64,000 bases of DNA from Sphingobacterium detergens (lineage in GTDB: Bacteria; Bacteroidota; Bacteroidia; Sphingobacteriales; Sphingobacteriaceae): contig NZ_RAPY01000001.1 in NCBI RefSeq assembly GCF_003610355.1, positions 2,038,500 through 2,102,499 of the forward strand, in the 5' to 3' direction. Below the pieces are notes generated by a model. The model did no database searches and was not told the DNA's origin. It saw only the letters and a program-made list of their open reading frames with translations. A program made the translations under genes and the position numbers. Numbering within the stretch: the first letter of the stretch is position 1; every line of letters begins with the position of its first letter. Positions 44,700 to 53,663 of the stretch are shown here, piece after piece.

Positions 44700-45956
44700 C
44701 TATTTAACTTTAAAAAGCCCGTTTACAGCATCCAAATCATTTACTTTGATACCCTTAACCATCTTACCTGCAGCGCCATCATAACTATAAATATGAATAT
44801 CCCCTGTATTGTCTTTTTTGGTGTTTACAGGAAAGTAAACCTTTCCGCCATTCGCCAGGATGTTCGGTGCGGTAGGCTGGCCTTTAACCAATGGAAGGTC
44901 TAATTTAGTCAAGCTACCTGTTGCCATGTCAACGACATGAAATTCCTGTACATTGCCAAAGCCATAAGATTGCCAGGTTAAGGCCAGATCCATACGAATT
45001 CTGCGAACCAGCAATTTACCATTGCCAGCATAACCTCCGCCCAGTACCGGATCCCCGTTTAGTTTTTCTGAAATATTCAGGAAATAAGTAGGGTCGACAA
45101 CCGATGTTCCTTTTTTGATACGGTAAATACCATGTGGTTTATCCCAGTTTTGAGAGATCATCTCAAATGGTGAAGTCATGATATACAGATCATCATTGTA
45201 TGTAAAAGTTTTTAAAACACCATTTCGGTCATTACCCGGACTTGTCGAGCGGTTATCTTCGCTATAAACAGGATTGTTCATGGCTGGATAATCAAATACG
45301 GCAAAATAAGCAGTACCTGTTGCGTAGTTGGTTTTACCCTTGGCGATTGCATCCGGATATTTTTCATCACCATACCAATAGCCTACATGTAGCTTATTGT
45401 CTTTCAGCTCCGCAAATCCGATAAGCGGTCCCGTGAGGCCAGCCTTGGTCGGAATATCAAATTTGCCTTCTTTGACCACCGTCATGTTTTCAACATTTAC
45501 AATTTTATAAGCACCTTTATAGCCATAGATAAGTAGATTGTTCTGATCAATCCATTGATGATTGTACCGGTTGGCATCAGCCAGGACAAATGGAATCACT
45601 TTAACCAATTGCAGCTTCTGGTTAACATAGCTGTATTTGGAGAGTGTATTTTCACCGGACTTATAGGAATAATAAAAACCATCCTTTGTCATAAAAGCCA
45701 GAAAGCCGGGATCCTGAGTGGTCACATTCGCACCTTTACCCAAAAAGGAGATTTCACCTTCCGAAAGTGTGCTATGCTGGAAAAGGTAAGAACCATCGGG
45801 ATCCAACACAAGTCCGCCAACAGCAAAAATTTTCTCTGTTTCGGGCTCTGGGTCAGGATTGTCAGTAGGATTGCTCTTTGAGCAAGATTGCAGGGAAAAA
45901 CCCGTCACCAGCGCTGCAAGCGCTAGCATCGCAAATTTAGTCATATTTATTTTCAT
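44700..45956 (-). CDS. DUF4374 lipoprotein
   Basis: This 418-residue lipoprotein has lipobox LQSC near residue 25 and an acidic linker. It then reads as a beta-propeller-like repeat fold (AVGGLVLDPDGSYLFQHS, LLIYGYKGAYKIVNVENM and so on). DUF4374 genes regularly lie between a TonB receptor and a PepSY protein in Bacteroidota, as here, so a part in siderophore or metal uptake is likely. Its function is unproven. The gene is 24 bases after the receptor. Confidence 0.88.
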   Translation of the reverse strand: MKINMTKFAMLALAALVTGFSLQSCSKSNPTDNPDPEPETEKIFAVGGLVLDPDGSYLFQHSTLSEGEISFLGKGANVTTQDPGFLAFMTKDGFYYSYKSGENTLSKYSYVNQKLQLVKVIPFVLADANRYNHQWIDQNNLLIYGYKGAYKIVNVENMTVVKEGKFDIPTKAGLTGPLIGFAELKDNKLHVGYWYGDEKYPDAIAKGKTNYATGTAYFAVFDYPAMNNPVYSEDNRSTSPGNDRNGVLKTFTYNDDLYIMTSPFEMISQNWDKPHGIYRIKKGTSVVDPTYFLNISEKLNGDPVLGGGYAGNGKLLVRRIRMDLALTWQSYGFGNVQEFHVVDMATGSLTKLDLPLVKGQPTAPNILANGGKVYFPVNTKKDNTGDIHIYSYDGAAGKMVKGIKVNDLDAVNGLFKVK

Positions 45957-45980
45957 GATAATTGTGTGTATAAAAAATTA

Positions 45981-48641
45981 TTAGTGCAAGAAATAGCGTA
46001 ATTTTAGATTGAAGGACCTTCCCGGTTTCTGTAACCGAAAATTGTCGTAAGCCAGTTCGTTTCCAAGATTCCGGCATTCAAATGAAATATTGTAGCGACC
46101 ATCTTTTAAGGAATAGGTCATTCCGGCATGATGTAGCAACTGTGTCGGAATGATATTTAAAGACTGTGAACTACCCCAGGCCTCCCATGTCAGGTAAAAA
46201 CTGTGGTAATATTGGCTGGACCAATCAAACTGCAAACGTGTCCCCCTGCCTAGCCAGTCGCTTTTTCCGACCGACAGATATAGGTTGCCGTACAACCAAG
46301 GTTGATTGGGGATCATATTACCATAATTTGCCCGCGGTGTCTCCGTTCCATAGGTATATTTTTGGTTCTGTTTAGACCGTTGATAGCTGGCATTCAGTGT
46401 CAGCTCTACCAGTTTGGCATATTTATATTGTACCTCTGCCTCCGCTCCATATACGATCACTTTACCTTCGTTCAAAAATTGTGAGGTATTGTTGCCCATC
46501 GGAATGGTATAGATAAAATCTTTGGCATTACCGAGAAATCCCCCGATATCAGCGCTATAAAAATGACGGTCATGCTTACGACTGAGGTCAGCATTGATAT
46601 TAAAATTATGGCTGCTTTCCGGTTTGATATCTGGATTAGGGATCACATTCACCCCATCCCCCAATACTTCCACGAGTTCGGGCAATCGGTACGCATGCTC
46701 ATAAGAAAACTTGACCCCCATATTGTCGCCCATGCTGTAACGGCTTGCTAATCCGTATCCAAAGTTATTATAAGAACGGTGTTGTGCTGGCATTGGATTT
46801 TTTCCTTCCGTAACTGCCCCTAGTTCAATGCCAAAATGAAAGAACTTAGCAAATACACTGGTATTCAACCGCTGTTGTAGTGATTTATTTTGCCAAGATA
46901 ATCCTGTCACGGATTTGGACTGACCAGCTGGACTCAAAATTTTCTGACTCAACTCCTCGTCCGATTTCTGGTCGGACTTATTGTAATTGTGGTTTAAGGT
47001 CAATTGATTACCTTCATTGATACGATAGCTCAGGTTTACACGGGTCAGCAAAAAAGTATTTTGATAATTTGTATAGGAGCGATTTTTCGATCTATTTAGT
47101 TCGCCAAAGTCATTATTACTGCTACTTGCGGATCCATCCCACCAATAGGTGGTTGTTGAAGTATCTACCACGCTATATTTGTCGACAGCATAACTGACAA
47201 ATGCTGTCGCATTGAGTCCCTCAATAAAGAGGTTGTCTTTTTTATAGCGCAAACTGGGCATAAAATAATTTCCATGACGGTTTACTTTGCCATAGACGAT
47301 ATTCTGGTTGTTGCCTGTCTGAAACTCCTTGTAATGGTTATTGTACAACATGCCAAGTACAAGCGCATCTGCCCATGTCTGATTGATGTAACCGGCCTCA
47401 GCTTGAATCATACCCGATTTGTACTGATCGTGAAAGCGCTTTACGCTCTTTTCGATGAAGCTGTTCGGTCCATCGGGTACCCGGATCGCGGCATCATATT
47501 TTGGATTGCTATGCATCCAATAGTCATTGTCCGAGTAATTATAAAATCCGGTCAACTTAAACATCAGTCCTGTTGTATCATTGACCGACTGTGTATTCAG
47601 AGACAGACGGTGGGTATTAAACGAGCCGATGCTATAACTTGCATCCAAGTAATTTTTAGCACCTTTATTGGTCACCATGTTAATTCCGCCACCCAACGCA
47701 TCCGAGCCAAGTTCAATAGGAACCACCCCCTTATATACCTCGAGCCGATCGGCGAGGTTGACCGGAATATTATTAAAATTCATCCCGATACCAAAGTTCT
47801 CCATCGGTATACCGTCAATAAAAAAACGTATCGCTTTACCGGAGAGACCATTCAATGAAAAGTTAAAATCCGAGCCTAAGCCTCCATATTCTCGAATGCG
47901 AACTCCTGTTGTGGTATTCAGAATCTGATTCACATCACGGGTACTGTTATTATACTTGCTCAATTCAAGCGCAGCGACGTTAAATCCAGTTTCTCTAACC
48001 AGCTGACTAGCTGTCTTCGCGTCCACATCCACCTGTTGTAGCTGCTGTGCATTAGACTGCAATGTCAGATTCACGACCAGAGGCGACGATTCCTTTAGAA
48101 ATACAGTTTGGCTAATGGTCTTATACCCCACGCTGCTTAGGCGCAGCAGATATTCTCGCTCGGCTAAAGCGCTAAGCTCATAACGTCCATGCTGATCCGT
48201 TGTTGTACTCTGTTGACCAAAGCGAACTGATACACCGGCTAGAGGTCCCTCAGACGACGTAATTCTGCCATAAACACGCTGTTTCCTTTCACTTTGCAGA
48301 CCGATAAAAACCTGTTTACCATCTTGTTTCAGTTTAATTTTCTTTCCGGCAAATAAGTCCGTCAGGAGACGTTCTAATTTTTCATTTCGATACCGCTTGG
48401 TGACCTTACGATCCGCATCCAATAATTGATTACTGTAGACAAACGAACAATTGATCTGCTGCTCGATCTGTTGCAAAGCCTGGGATATCTTGATCGAAGC
48501 AAAATCTATGGTCAGGTTTTTCTCCAATAGGGAGCGCTGCTGTGCGAGCGCAGGCAAAGGTAATAACATGATACACAAAAGTGTACAGGAAATTATACGC
48601 AACAAAAAAGTAGAAGGTTGCTGCGCTAAAAATATTTTCAT
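45981..48641 (-). CDS. FecA-like TonB-dependent siderophore receptor with STN domain
   Basis: This 886-residue outer-membrane receptor has a signal peptide ending in ALAQQ (about 35). The STN domain (about 40-115, TIDFASIKISQALQQIEQQ) signals to FecR2. A carboxypeptidase-regulatory-like domain (about 120-195) follows, then the plug with IRFFIDGIPMENFG and LEVYKGVVPIELGSDALGGGIN. The barrel ends in an aromatic/His terminus. It lacks the SusC signature, and its plug resembles the siderophore group. Context (ECF, FecR, DUF4374, PepSY) supports ferric siderophore uptake; the actual siderophore is unknown. Confidence 0.92.
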   Translation of the reverse strand: MKIFLAQQPSTFLLRIISCTLLCIMLLPLPALAQQRSLLEKNLTIDFASIKISQALQQIEQQINCSFVYSNQLLDADRKVTKRYRNEKLERLLTDLFAGKKIKLKQDGKQVFIGLQSERKQRVYGRITSSEGPLAGVSVRFGQQSTTTDQHGRYELSALAEREYLLRLSSVGYKTISQTVFLKESSPLVVNLTLQSNAQQLQQVDVDAKTASQLVRETGFNVAALELSKYNNSTRDVNQILNTTTGVRIREYGGLGSDFNFSLNGLSGKAIRFFIDGIPMENFGIGMNFNNIPVNLADRLEVYKGVVPIELGSDALGGGINMVTNKGAKNYLDASYSIGSFNTHRLSLNTQSVNDTTGLMFKLTGFYNYSDNDYWMHSNPKYDAAIRVPDGPNSFIEKSVKRFHDQYKSGMIQAEAGYINQTWADALVLGMLYNNHYKEFQTGNNQNIVYGKVNRHGNYFMPSLRYKKDNLFIEGLNATAFVSYAVDKYSVVDTSTTTYWWDGSASSSNNDFGELNRSKNRSYTNYQNTFLLTRVNLSYRINEGNQLTLNHNYNKSDQKSDEELSQKILSPAGQSKSVTGLSWQNKSLQQRLNTSVFAKFFHFGIELGAVTEGKNPMPAQHRSYNNFGYGLASRYSMGDNMGVKFSYEHAYRLPELVEVLGDGVNVIPNPDIKPESSHNFNINADLSRKHDRHFYSADIGGFLGNAKDFIYTIPMGNNTSQFLNEGKVIVYGAEAEVQYKYAKLVELTLNASYQRSKQNQKYTYGTETPRANYGNMIPNQPWLYGNLYLSVGKSDWLGRGTRLQFDWSSQYYHSFYLTWEAWGSSQSLNIIPTQLLHHAGMTYSLKDGRYNISFECRNLGNELAYDNFRLQKPGRSFNLKLRYFLH

Positions 48642-48687
48642 ATTTTGCGAATATTATGGATGAATACTTCTTGGATTTTTTCATAGT

Positions 48688-48719
48688 CCGGTATGTAGTT
48701 TTGGTCGACGCCATACCGG
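48688..48719. promoter_or_regulatory. Hairpin in the receptor leader
   Basis: An 8-bp inverted repeat (CCGGTATG/CATACCGG) lies between FecR2 and the receptor gene. There is no T run, so it is more likely an mRNA structure or operator than a terminator. Confidence 0.4.
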
Positions 48720-48749
48720 TTACTTTTTATATTTAACCTATCCCATTTA

Positions 48750-49715
48750 CTATCTGATTGTAATTGTTTTATTATCTATTGTATATTTTATTCCAGTACT
48801 GAATGCCAGACTGCTCATCATATTATCAAGACTAGTTTTCTTAAAAGTCCCAGTCACAGTAAGCGTTTTAAGTGCTTTGGATTCAATAATGATTTTTACT
48901 CCATACCTACGTTCCAAGCGTTTAGCGACAGCCTCAAGTGGTTCATTTTTGATGACAAAAGCATCTTCGGTCCATGCCACAGCATCCGTAGTTTCTACAT
49001 TGCGGCTCAGAACTGGTTCATGGAAGTTCATAACACCCTGCATGCCCGCTGTCAGCAGTACCTGATCCGACTGAGCGTAACGACCAAATCGTACTTTCCC
49101 CCGCTCAACAGTCAACAAGACCTGCCTGTCTTCAGCATAGGCTTTTAAATTGAACCGCGTACCGAGTACCTGCGTGAACGTAGAGTCTGTATGAATAATA
49201 AAGGGCTTATTGGGGTCATGCGCGATATCGAAGAGTGCTTCACCGCGAAGTTTAACAAGTCGCTGTGTCCCCTCGAATTGCAACGGGTATTCCAGTTCGC
49301 TCTTTCCGTTGAGTACGATATGGGAGCCATCAGAAAGGGTCAATGTGAGCCGTTGCCCAGCTTCAGTACGTACAGTTTTTAACGATGCTTGTTTTTCGAT
49401 AGGTAATGCAGATCTATCTTGTCGATATATATACCAACCTAAGCCGAGAACGAGGATCAAGCTCGCGGCTAGTCCAATGATAAATGATAAACGTTGGATG
49501 GCAGGTTTCCCTTGAACCGCAACATCAATTACCTTCACCTTGTCCTCTATATTTGTCGAAAGCTTATCCCAAGCGGACCGAAGCTGATGATTTTCTCCAG
49601 GTGCCTCCTCCAGCTCTCCCTCCTGCTCATGTAACCAGCGTTCTATCTTCGCCTTTTCAGCATCAGATGACTGTCCATTTGTATACCGTCTGAATTCTTC
49701 TCTCGTTATTTTCAT
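48750..49715 (-). CDS. FecR2: anti-sigma regulator of the iron operon
   Basis: This 321-residue FecR protein has an N-terminal cytoplasmic helix region, a membrane helix (about 78-98, LSFIIGLAASLILVLGLGWYI) and the FecR domain with LTLSDGSHIVLNGKSELEYP, LRGEALFDIAHD and VLGTRFNLKAY. The C-terminal part has VAKRLERRYGVKIII. I use the ATG at 49715 because the longer frame begins with GTG. It should hold sigma factor 2 and be released by receptor signalling. Confidence 0.92.
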   Translation of the reverse strand: MKITREEFRRYTNGQSSDAEKAKIERWLHEQEGELEEAPGENHQLRSAWDKLSTNIEDKVKVIDVAVQGKPAIQRLSFIIGLAASLILVLGLGWYIYRQDRSALPIEKQASLKTVRTEAGQRLTLTLSDGSHIVLNGKSELEYPLQFEGTQRLVKLRGEALFDIAHDPNKPFIIHTDSTFTQVLGTRFNLKAYAEDRQVLLTVERGKVRFGRYAQSDQVLLTAGMQGVMNFHEPVLSRNVETTDAVAWTEDAFVIKNEPLEAVAKRLERRYGVKIIIESKALKTLTVTGTFKKTSLDNMMSSLAFSTGIKYTIDNKTITIR

Positions 49716-49895
49716 TATCATTTGTAGGAGTCTCTTATCCACCGGAAACCAAGCTCTGTTTTAATCAAGTCTAAATAAGATTCTCTATTAATACAGTTCC
49801 CTAAGCCAGATAAAAGTACAGGTCAGTTTTATAGAAAACACACAAAACATTGATTTTCAACAAGAAAAATTACATTTAAATTTCAGGAGGTGGTT

Positions 49896-50420
49896 TTACC
49901 GCGCTAGATGCGTGCGTAAGAATGTAAGAGCATTACCGATATGTTGTTTCACTGCACTCATGGAAATCCCCAATTCGCCAGCAATCTGAGCGTTGTCCAT
50001 ACCTTGTTGGTCACGCATCAGATAGACTCTGCGGCATTGCGGTGGCAACAGGTCTACCAGCTTTTGCACACGATCAGAAAGGTCGTTGTAATAAATTTCC
50101 TCCTGCGTGCTACAGTCCGCTTCGTTATAATCGATCAAGGAGTTTTGCATATGCTGTTTCTGACTAGCGGAATCCCTAAAATATTTGAGGATCTGGATTT
50201 TGGTTGCATGGGTAAGAAAGTGTTCCGGTTTCTCCAATAGCAGCGTTTCCCGACGTTCCCAAATAGATAAAAATACATTATGAACGATATTTCCGGAAAC
50301 ATCTTCGTCGTTTGTTTCCCGATAACAGATCCGGTACATCTTAGTAGCATATAACTTATATAGTTCCTCAAAACTGGATTCATCCAGCTGAAGAATTGAT
50401 ATTTTAGTTATGTTCGCCAT
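49896..50420 (-). CDS. ECF-type RNA polymerase sigma factor 2
   Basis: This is a 174-residue ECF factor with region 2 (DVSGNIVHNVFLSIWERRETLL) and region 4 (RRVYLMRDQQGMDNAQIAGELGISMSAVKQHI). It is FecI-like and pairs with FecR2. The promoter at 50443-50473 places the transcript start around 50436, which favours the ATG at 50420 over the one at 50429. Confidence 0.92.
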   Translation of the reverse strand: MANITKISILQLDESSFEELYKLYATKMYRICYRETNDEDVSGNIVHNVFLSIWERRETLLLEKPEHFLTHATKIQILKYFRDSASQKQHMQNSLIDYNEADCSTQEEIYYNDLSDRVQKLVDLLPPQCRRVYLMRDQQGMDNAQIAGELGISMSAVKQHIGNALTFLRTHLAR

Positions 50421-50442
50421 CCTATCCATGTTTTTCAGACTC

Positions 50443-50473
50443 CAAAGATAGGCCTATTTAGAATGAATTCAAA
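50443..50473 (-). promoter_or_regulatory. Full housekeeping promoter of ECF sigma gene 2
   Basis: On the minus strand TTTG (50470-50473), 19 bases and TATCTTTG (50443-50450) match the Bacteroidota promoter consensus exactly. This is the clearest promoter in the window. Confidence 0.8.
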
Positions 50474-50675
50474 TAAAACTGACAATATCTTTTAGATACT
50501 TAAATTTCAGATGCTGTTGAATTTACCGATGTTATTGTTCATCTATTGCAAAGCTATCAAGTAGATATATAGGTTGATTATGCTAAACATAACATCTAAA
50601 ATACAGGATATAATAAACGTACTCCTTTATAAACAACAACTAGACTTCCCTCTAAAGGATGCTAATTTCTTCATA

Positions 50676-50714
50676 ACAATAATACCGAAGCGATGAAAGC
50701 TTCGGTATTATTGT
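50676..50714 (-). terminator. Terminator after the small membrane protein gene
   Basis: A 15-bp stem (ACAATAATACCGAAG with its complement) and a 9-base loop lie 19 bases after the stop codon. The T tract is short, but the stem is long and GC-capped. Confidence 0.78.
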
Positions 50715-50733
50715 CATACAGTACCTCCACAGG

Positions 50734-50991
50734 TTATTTTTCGTTCAGGTTTCTGGATTTCAACTCATTGTCAAGTGCCTCATCCGTTTTCTTCCAGCGA
50801 ATAAAAGCCCAAGCTCCCATAACGATAAGCATAAACGTAAAAATAGTAATACCCTTATTTACGACACCATAAACAACAATCCCAGCACAAAATCCGACAA
50901 GTATGGCATTGATCAGTTTACTACTTTTTTGTTGCTTTTTTTTCTCCAACAATTCCTGATCGGTCAATTCAGTTAGTTCCTTTTCTTTCAT
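50734..50991 (-). CDS. Small two-helix membrane protein
   Basis: This 85-residue protein has a charged N-terminus (MKEKELTELTDQELLEKKKQQ), two membrane helices (about 27-45 and 49-65) and a charged C-terminus. The function is unknown. The promoter element at 51024-51031 rules out the more distant upstream ATG and supports the start at 50991. Confidence 0.65.
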   Translation of the reverse strand: MKEKELTELTDQELLEKKKQQKSSKLINAILVGFCAGIVVYGVVNKGITIFTFMLIVMGAWAFIRWKKTDEALDNELKSRNLNEK

Positions 50992-51023
50992 AGTTTTAAT
51001 GTTTTGGTCAATATAGTATGGAG

Positions 51024-51031
51024 CAAATATA
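51024..51031 (-). promoter_or_regulatory. -7 element of the small membrane protein gene
   Basis: The minus strand reads TATATTTG, an exact -7 consensus, giving a leader of about 26 bases to the ATG at 50991. Confidence 0.5.
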
Positions 51032-51189
51032 CAATCTAAAAAAATATTCACCTATTTCACCAATAAGATAATGGTCAAAGATATGATCGATGAAAGTCTA
51101 CTTTTCACACATTAAAGACATACCCCTTCTCCCAACGGAAGCGAATGCAGAATAAGTAAGGCGTGTAAAATCAACTCTCCAGTACGTTA

Positions 51190-51244
51190 TTAGTATTACT
51201 TAAGTATTGTTTAAGTATCGACTAAGTATCACTTCAGTAGTATT
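51190..51244. repeat. Five tandem 11-bp repeats sharing AGTA
   Basis: Units TTAGTATTACT, TAAGTATTGTT, TAAGTATCGAC, TAAGTATCACT and TCAGTAGTATT run without a gap. AGTA starts at 51192, 51203, 51214, 51225 and 51236, exactly 11 bp apart, one helical turn. The array lies outside any gene, about 160 bp upstream of the -7 element of the small membrane protein gene. Confidence 0.75.
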
Positions 51245-51400
51245 ATACGAAATAGACACGACTACTTATCTCTTACCTTATAAGGCATTGAACTTTCCAT
51301 ATCCTTGCATGATAGCTAATTTACCTGGCGGATACAGACCTTACGATGAAAAGGTTTGACGTTGTTATGTCTTCCCCTTCCTTTGGAAAGCACGACAGTA

Positions 51401-52396
51401 TTAAATCTTATCAAGCTCCAACATAAGAGCCTTGAGATCCTGTTTCATAAGCGTAATACTAGATTCCAATTGATCATACATATCTGCGCGGTTCTCCAGT
51501 TCATCTGTAGAGTACTTCCCTCCTTCACCAAAGAAGAGCGGTACGGACGACTTCTTCGGATCTAGATTGATCTGCCCCAGATTGGTCCATTTTTCTACGA
51601 TCTGTTCTCTTAGAGATTTATCTTGACCGATAGACGGGTTTTTGTATTTCAGGTAGTACCAGACCAAGGGCGGGAAGATCGCCGAAGTTTCTACGTTATC
51701 CCACACGTCCTTTAAGGCATTTCGCTTGTGATGAAACTCAACAGACTCCTTATTAAAAATCATCATCAACCCTAGGCCAGCCTCTCCGATACCTGCTGTT
51801 ATCCCAATAGTATTGCTTACACCCTCGTTTTTAACCGCTCCACCGGCGAGGATAGCCCCAAGCGCCCCCACCACAATCGCTCCTTTGGTCAATTTGGATT
51901 CACGGTCCCCCTGTCTGCCTTTGAGGTAATTGGCTACCTGACTTACCCTTTCTTCCTCACAGTCCATCTCCGAAGAAACGGCAGAAATCTCAATTGAAGC
52001 GGCATTTATCCGATGGTCAATATCCTGCTTGATCTCAAGGATACGGAGTCGGGCCTCCACACTGGTACTATCTCTCCGGGTCCGCAGCTGCATATACTTA
52101 TCTATCAGATCCAATATCCCTATGGCATTCGCCATGTTAAGCGTGTTGTGATCAAATTTTTCCGTCAGACGTTTTGATAGCTGCTGTTGGTACAGTGCCA
52201 CGGGAAGTTGATCAGCGGTATAGCTATATAAATTCCGTTGATTGCAGTTGCTGTTATAAAGTGTATCCCGTATACCGGGATCTTTGATGGTCCGACAAGA
52301 GGTCATCAAAAACACTCCGATCATCAACATCCAACAGACTTGTTTATTGCCTAAAGCCGGAACGATAAAACGCCCCCGATGAAATACCTTACCCAT
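51401..52396 (-). CDS. Unknown lipoprotein with central glycine-rich hydrophobic segment
   Basis: This 331-residue protein has lipobox MTSC near residue 34; a nearby internal Met (codon 23) would give a shorter signal. The middle is helical, and a Gly/Ala-rich hydrophobic stretch (about 172-215, GAIVVGALGAILAGG) could insert in a membrane. The C-terminal third is helical with a coiled-coil look (DQLESSITLMKQDLKALMLE). No family is recognised. It is divergent from the methyltransferase gene. Confidence 0.55.
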   Translation of the reverse strand: MGKVFHRGRFIVPALGNKQVCWMLMIGVFLMTSCRTIKDPGIRDTLYNSNCNQRNLYSYTADQLPVALYQQQLSKRLTEKFDHNTLNMANAIGILDLIDKYMQLRTRRDSTSVEARLRILEIKQDIDHRINAASIEISAVSSEMDCEEERVSQVANYLKGRQGDRESKLTKGAIVVGALGAILAGGAVKNEGVSNTIGITAGIGEAGLGLMMIFNKESVEFHHKRNALKDVWDNVETSAIFPPLVWYYLKYKNPSIGQDKSLREQIVEKWTNLGQINLDPKKSSVPLFFGEGGKYSTDELENRADMYDQLESSITLMKQDLKALMLELDKI

Positions 52397-52528
52397 ATAT
52401 TTAAGTTATCATGGTATAAAATTAGCCGCGCTTACTTTTCCAGTACCAGACTAATCCCTGTAATCTAATTTATGAAAAAATATATTCGTCTTGACATAAA
52501 TTCAACCCTTTGTTCAGGATAATATGGA

Positions 52529-52536
52529 TAAATTTG
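52529..52536 (+). promoter_or_regulatory. -7 element inside the longer methyltransferase frame
   Basis: TAAATTTG matches the -7 consensus and overlaps the first codons of the frame that starts at 52524. Transcription from here would begin near 52543, so translation should start at the next ATG, 52557. A TTTG at 52509-52512 is 16 bases upstream, shorter than ideal. Confidence 0.45.
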
Positions 52537-52556
52537 TATGTACTAAAAGTATCGAG

Positions 52557-53252
52557 ATGATTGAAAGAATAGCAACTTATTGGGATGGAAGAAGTGTTTC
52601 ATGGCGCAAGGAACGAGATGAGGCCTGGTCACGCCCCGAAACCGAGCAATGGCTTGATTTTTTTAAGTCTGTCCGGCATCAGGCAGCTGGAAATAGCGTA
52701 CTCGAAGTCGGTACTGCAACGGGATATTTTGCGAATATCCTGACCCTGGCCGGTTTTGAGGTGACAGCCATTGATCTTTCACCGCAGATGATCGAAGCCG
52801 CAACGCTTGTGAGCGAGGAACTAAAGCTAAATGTAAATTATAGCGTCATGGATGCGCAGTCCCTGCAATTCGAGGACAATACCTTTGATCTACTGTTCAC
52901 ACGTCTAATGACCTGGACTATCCCTGATCTGGAAAAATGCTACCGCGAGATGCATCGTGTGCTCAAGCCCGGAGGTAAGCTGATCAACCTGGATGCAGAT
53001 TTCGGAAAAACCGTCTTTAGCACAGACAGACATGACGAATGCCCATCGGGTGCGATTGAAGAGGTGAATGCCATCAAATCGGCGCTGGAAATCAGCCAGC
53101 ACGAACGTCCAGCCAAAGATATCGACATATTGCAAACAATCGGATTCGGTTCCGTTGAAGTCGACATCCACGCCCAAAACCGTATTCTAGGACTTCCCTT
53201 GACTACTGAAGGGCTTTTTATGCTCGAAGCAACAAAAAAAATAACTATCTAA
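52557..53252 (+). CDS. Class I SAM-dependent methyltransferase
   Basis: This 231-residue protein starts with IERIATYWDGRSVSW, typical for the small-molecule branch of the family. Motif I is VLEVGTATGYFANIL (about 48-62), the acidic residue of motif II lies in VTAIDLSPQMIEAA, and DNTFDLLFTRLMTWTI and HRVLKPGGKLINLDAD give the post-I and motif III parts. The substrate is unknown. Start 52557 is chosen from the promoter position and the family N-terminus; the frame is open from 52524. Confidence 0.88.
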   Translation: MIERIATYWDGRSVSWRKERDEAWSRPETEQWLDFFKSVRHQAAGNSVLEVGTATGYFANILTLAGFEVTAIDLSPQMIEAATLVSEELKLNVNYSVMDAQSLQFEDNTFDLLFTRLMTWTIPDLEKCYREMHRVLKPGGKLINLDADFGKTVFSTDRHDECPSGAIEEVNAIKSALEISQHERPAKDIDILQTIGFGSVEVDIHAQNRILGLPLTTEGLFMLEATKKITI

Positions 53253-53275
53253 TAATCGAGAGGTATTCAAGAATA

Positions 53276-53309
53276 AAGAACCCTCAGTTTTAAACAATTG
53301 AGGGTTCTT
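53276..53309 (+). terminator. Terminator after the methyltransferase gene
   Basis: An 11-bp stem (AAGAACCCTCA/TGAGGGTTCTT) with a 12-base loop is followed by a T-rich tail on the plus strand, about 24 bases after the stop codon. Confidence 0.88.
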
Positions 53310-53655
53310 ATTTATTTTCCAAACGGAGCTCATTAAATTTATAGCTAACGTTTCCAATCACGTTCAGCAATCGCTATGCATTAGCGATGGTATAACCAAT
53401 CCATTAATACTTATTGATCAGGTTATCCCTTCAACCCGACACTGAATTTTCGGGCGTCGTAGAATACGTTGGCGTCCCTCCTCCTTCGCGAAGCCTTAAA
53501 ACAACTATTCTCGGATCTAATGACAACAGGATATAGTTTTTCAGGCTTTTTAAGCTAGTAAGTGTTGCAGAACGAAATGGTTTGGTAAATTTTGCTTCCG
53601 CCACTCGCCACCGGCCCATTTTTTAAAACATTATCGTTTTATATATCCATAATGT

Positions 53656-53663
53656 TACCTTTG
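53656..53663 (+). promoter_or_regulatory. -7 element of ECF sigma gene 3
   Basis: TACCTTTG is exact to TAnnTTTG, 18 bases before the ATG. No good -33 TTTG is seen at the right distance. Confidence 0.5.

Larger units (their letters stand above)
50430..50733. other. Intergenic region upstream of ECF sigma gene 2
   Basis: About 300 bases hold the sigma-gene promoter at 50443-50473 and the terminator of the small membrane protein gene at 50676-50714. The middle is AT-rich with no gene seen. Confidence 0.6.
50992..51400. other. Intergenic region with an 11-bp phased repeat
   Basis: About 400 bases hold a -7 element at 51024-51031 and the five-unit 11-bp repeat at 51190-51244. No reading frame or RNA gene is supported. 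Confidence 0.6.

Noticed and set aside
47274..47858. A 194-codon plus-strand frame inside the FecA-like receptor.
   Set aside because: It is antisense to the plug and early barrel of a well-supported receptor, with no domain signal.
51190..51244. The 11-bp repeats as a CRISPR array.
   Set aside because: Units are too short, have no unique spacers, and there are no cas genes in the window.
53431..53619. A 62-codon minus-strand frame as a gene.
   Set aside because: No promoter, no start context and no recognisable family; I keep it only as a curiosity in the gap.
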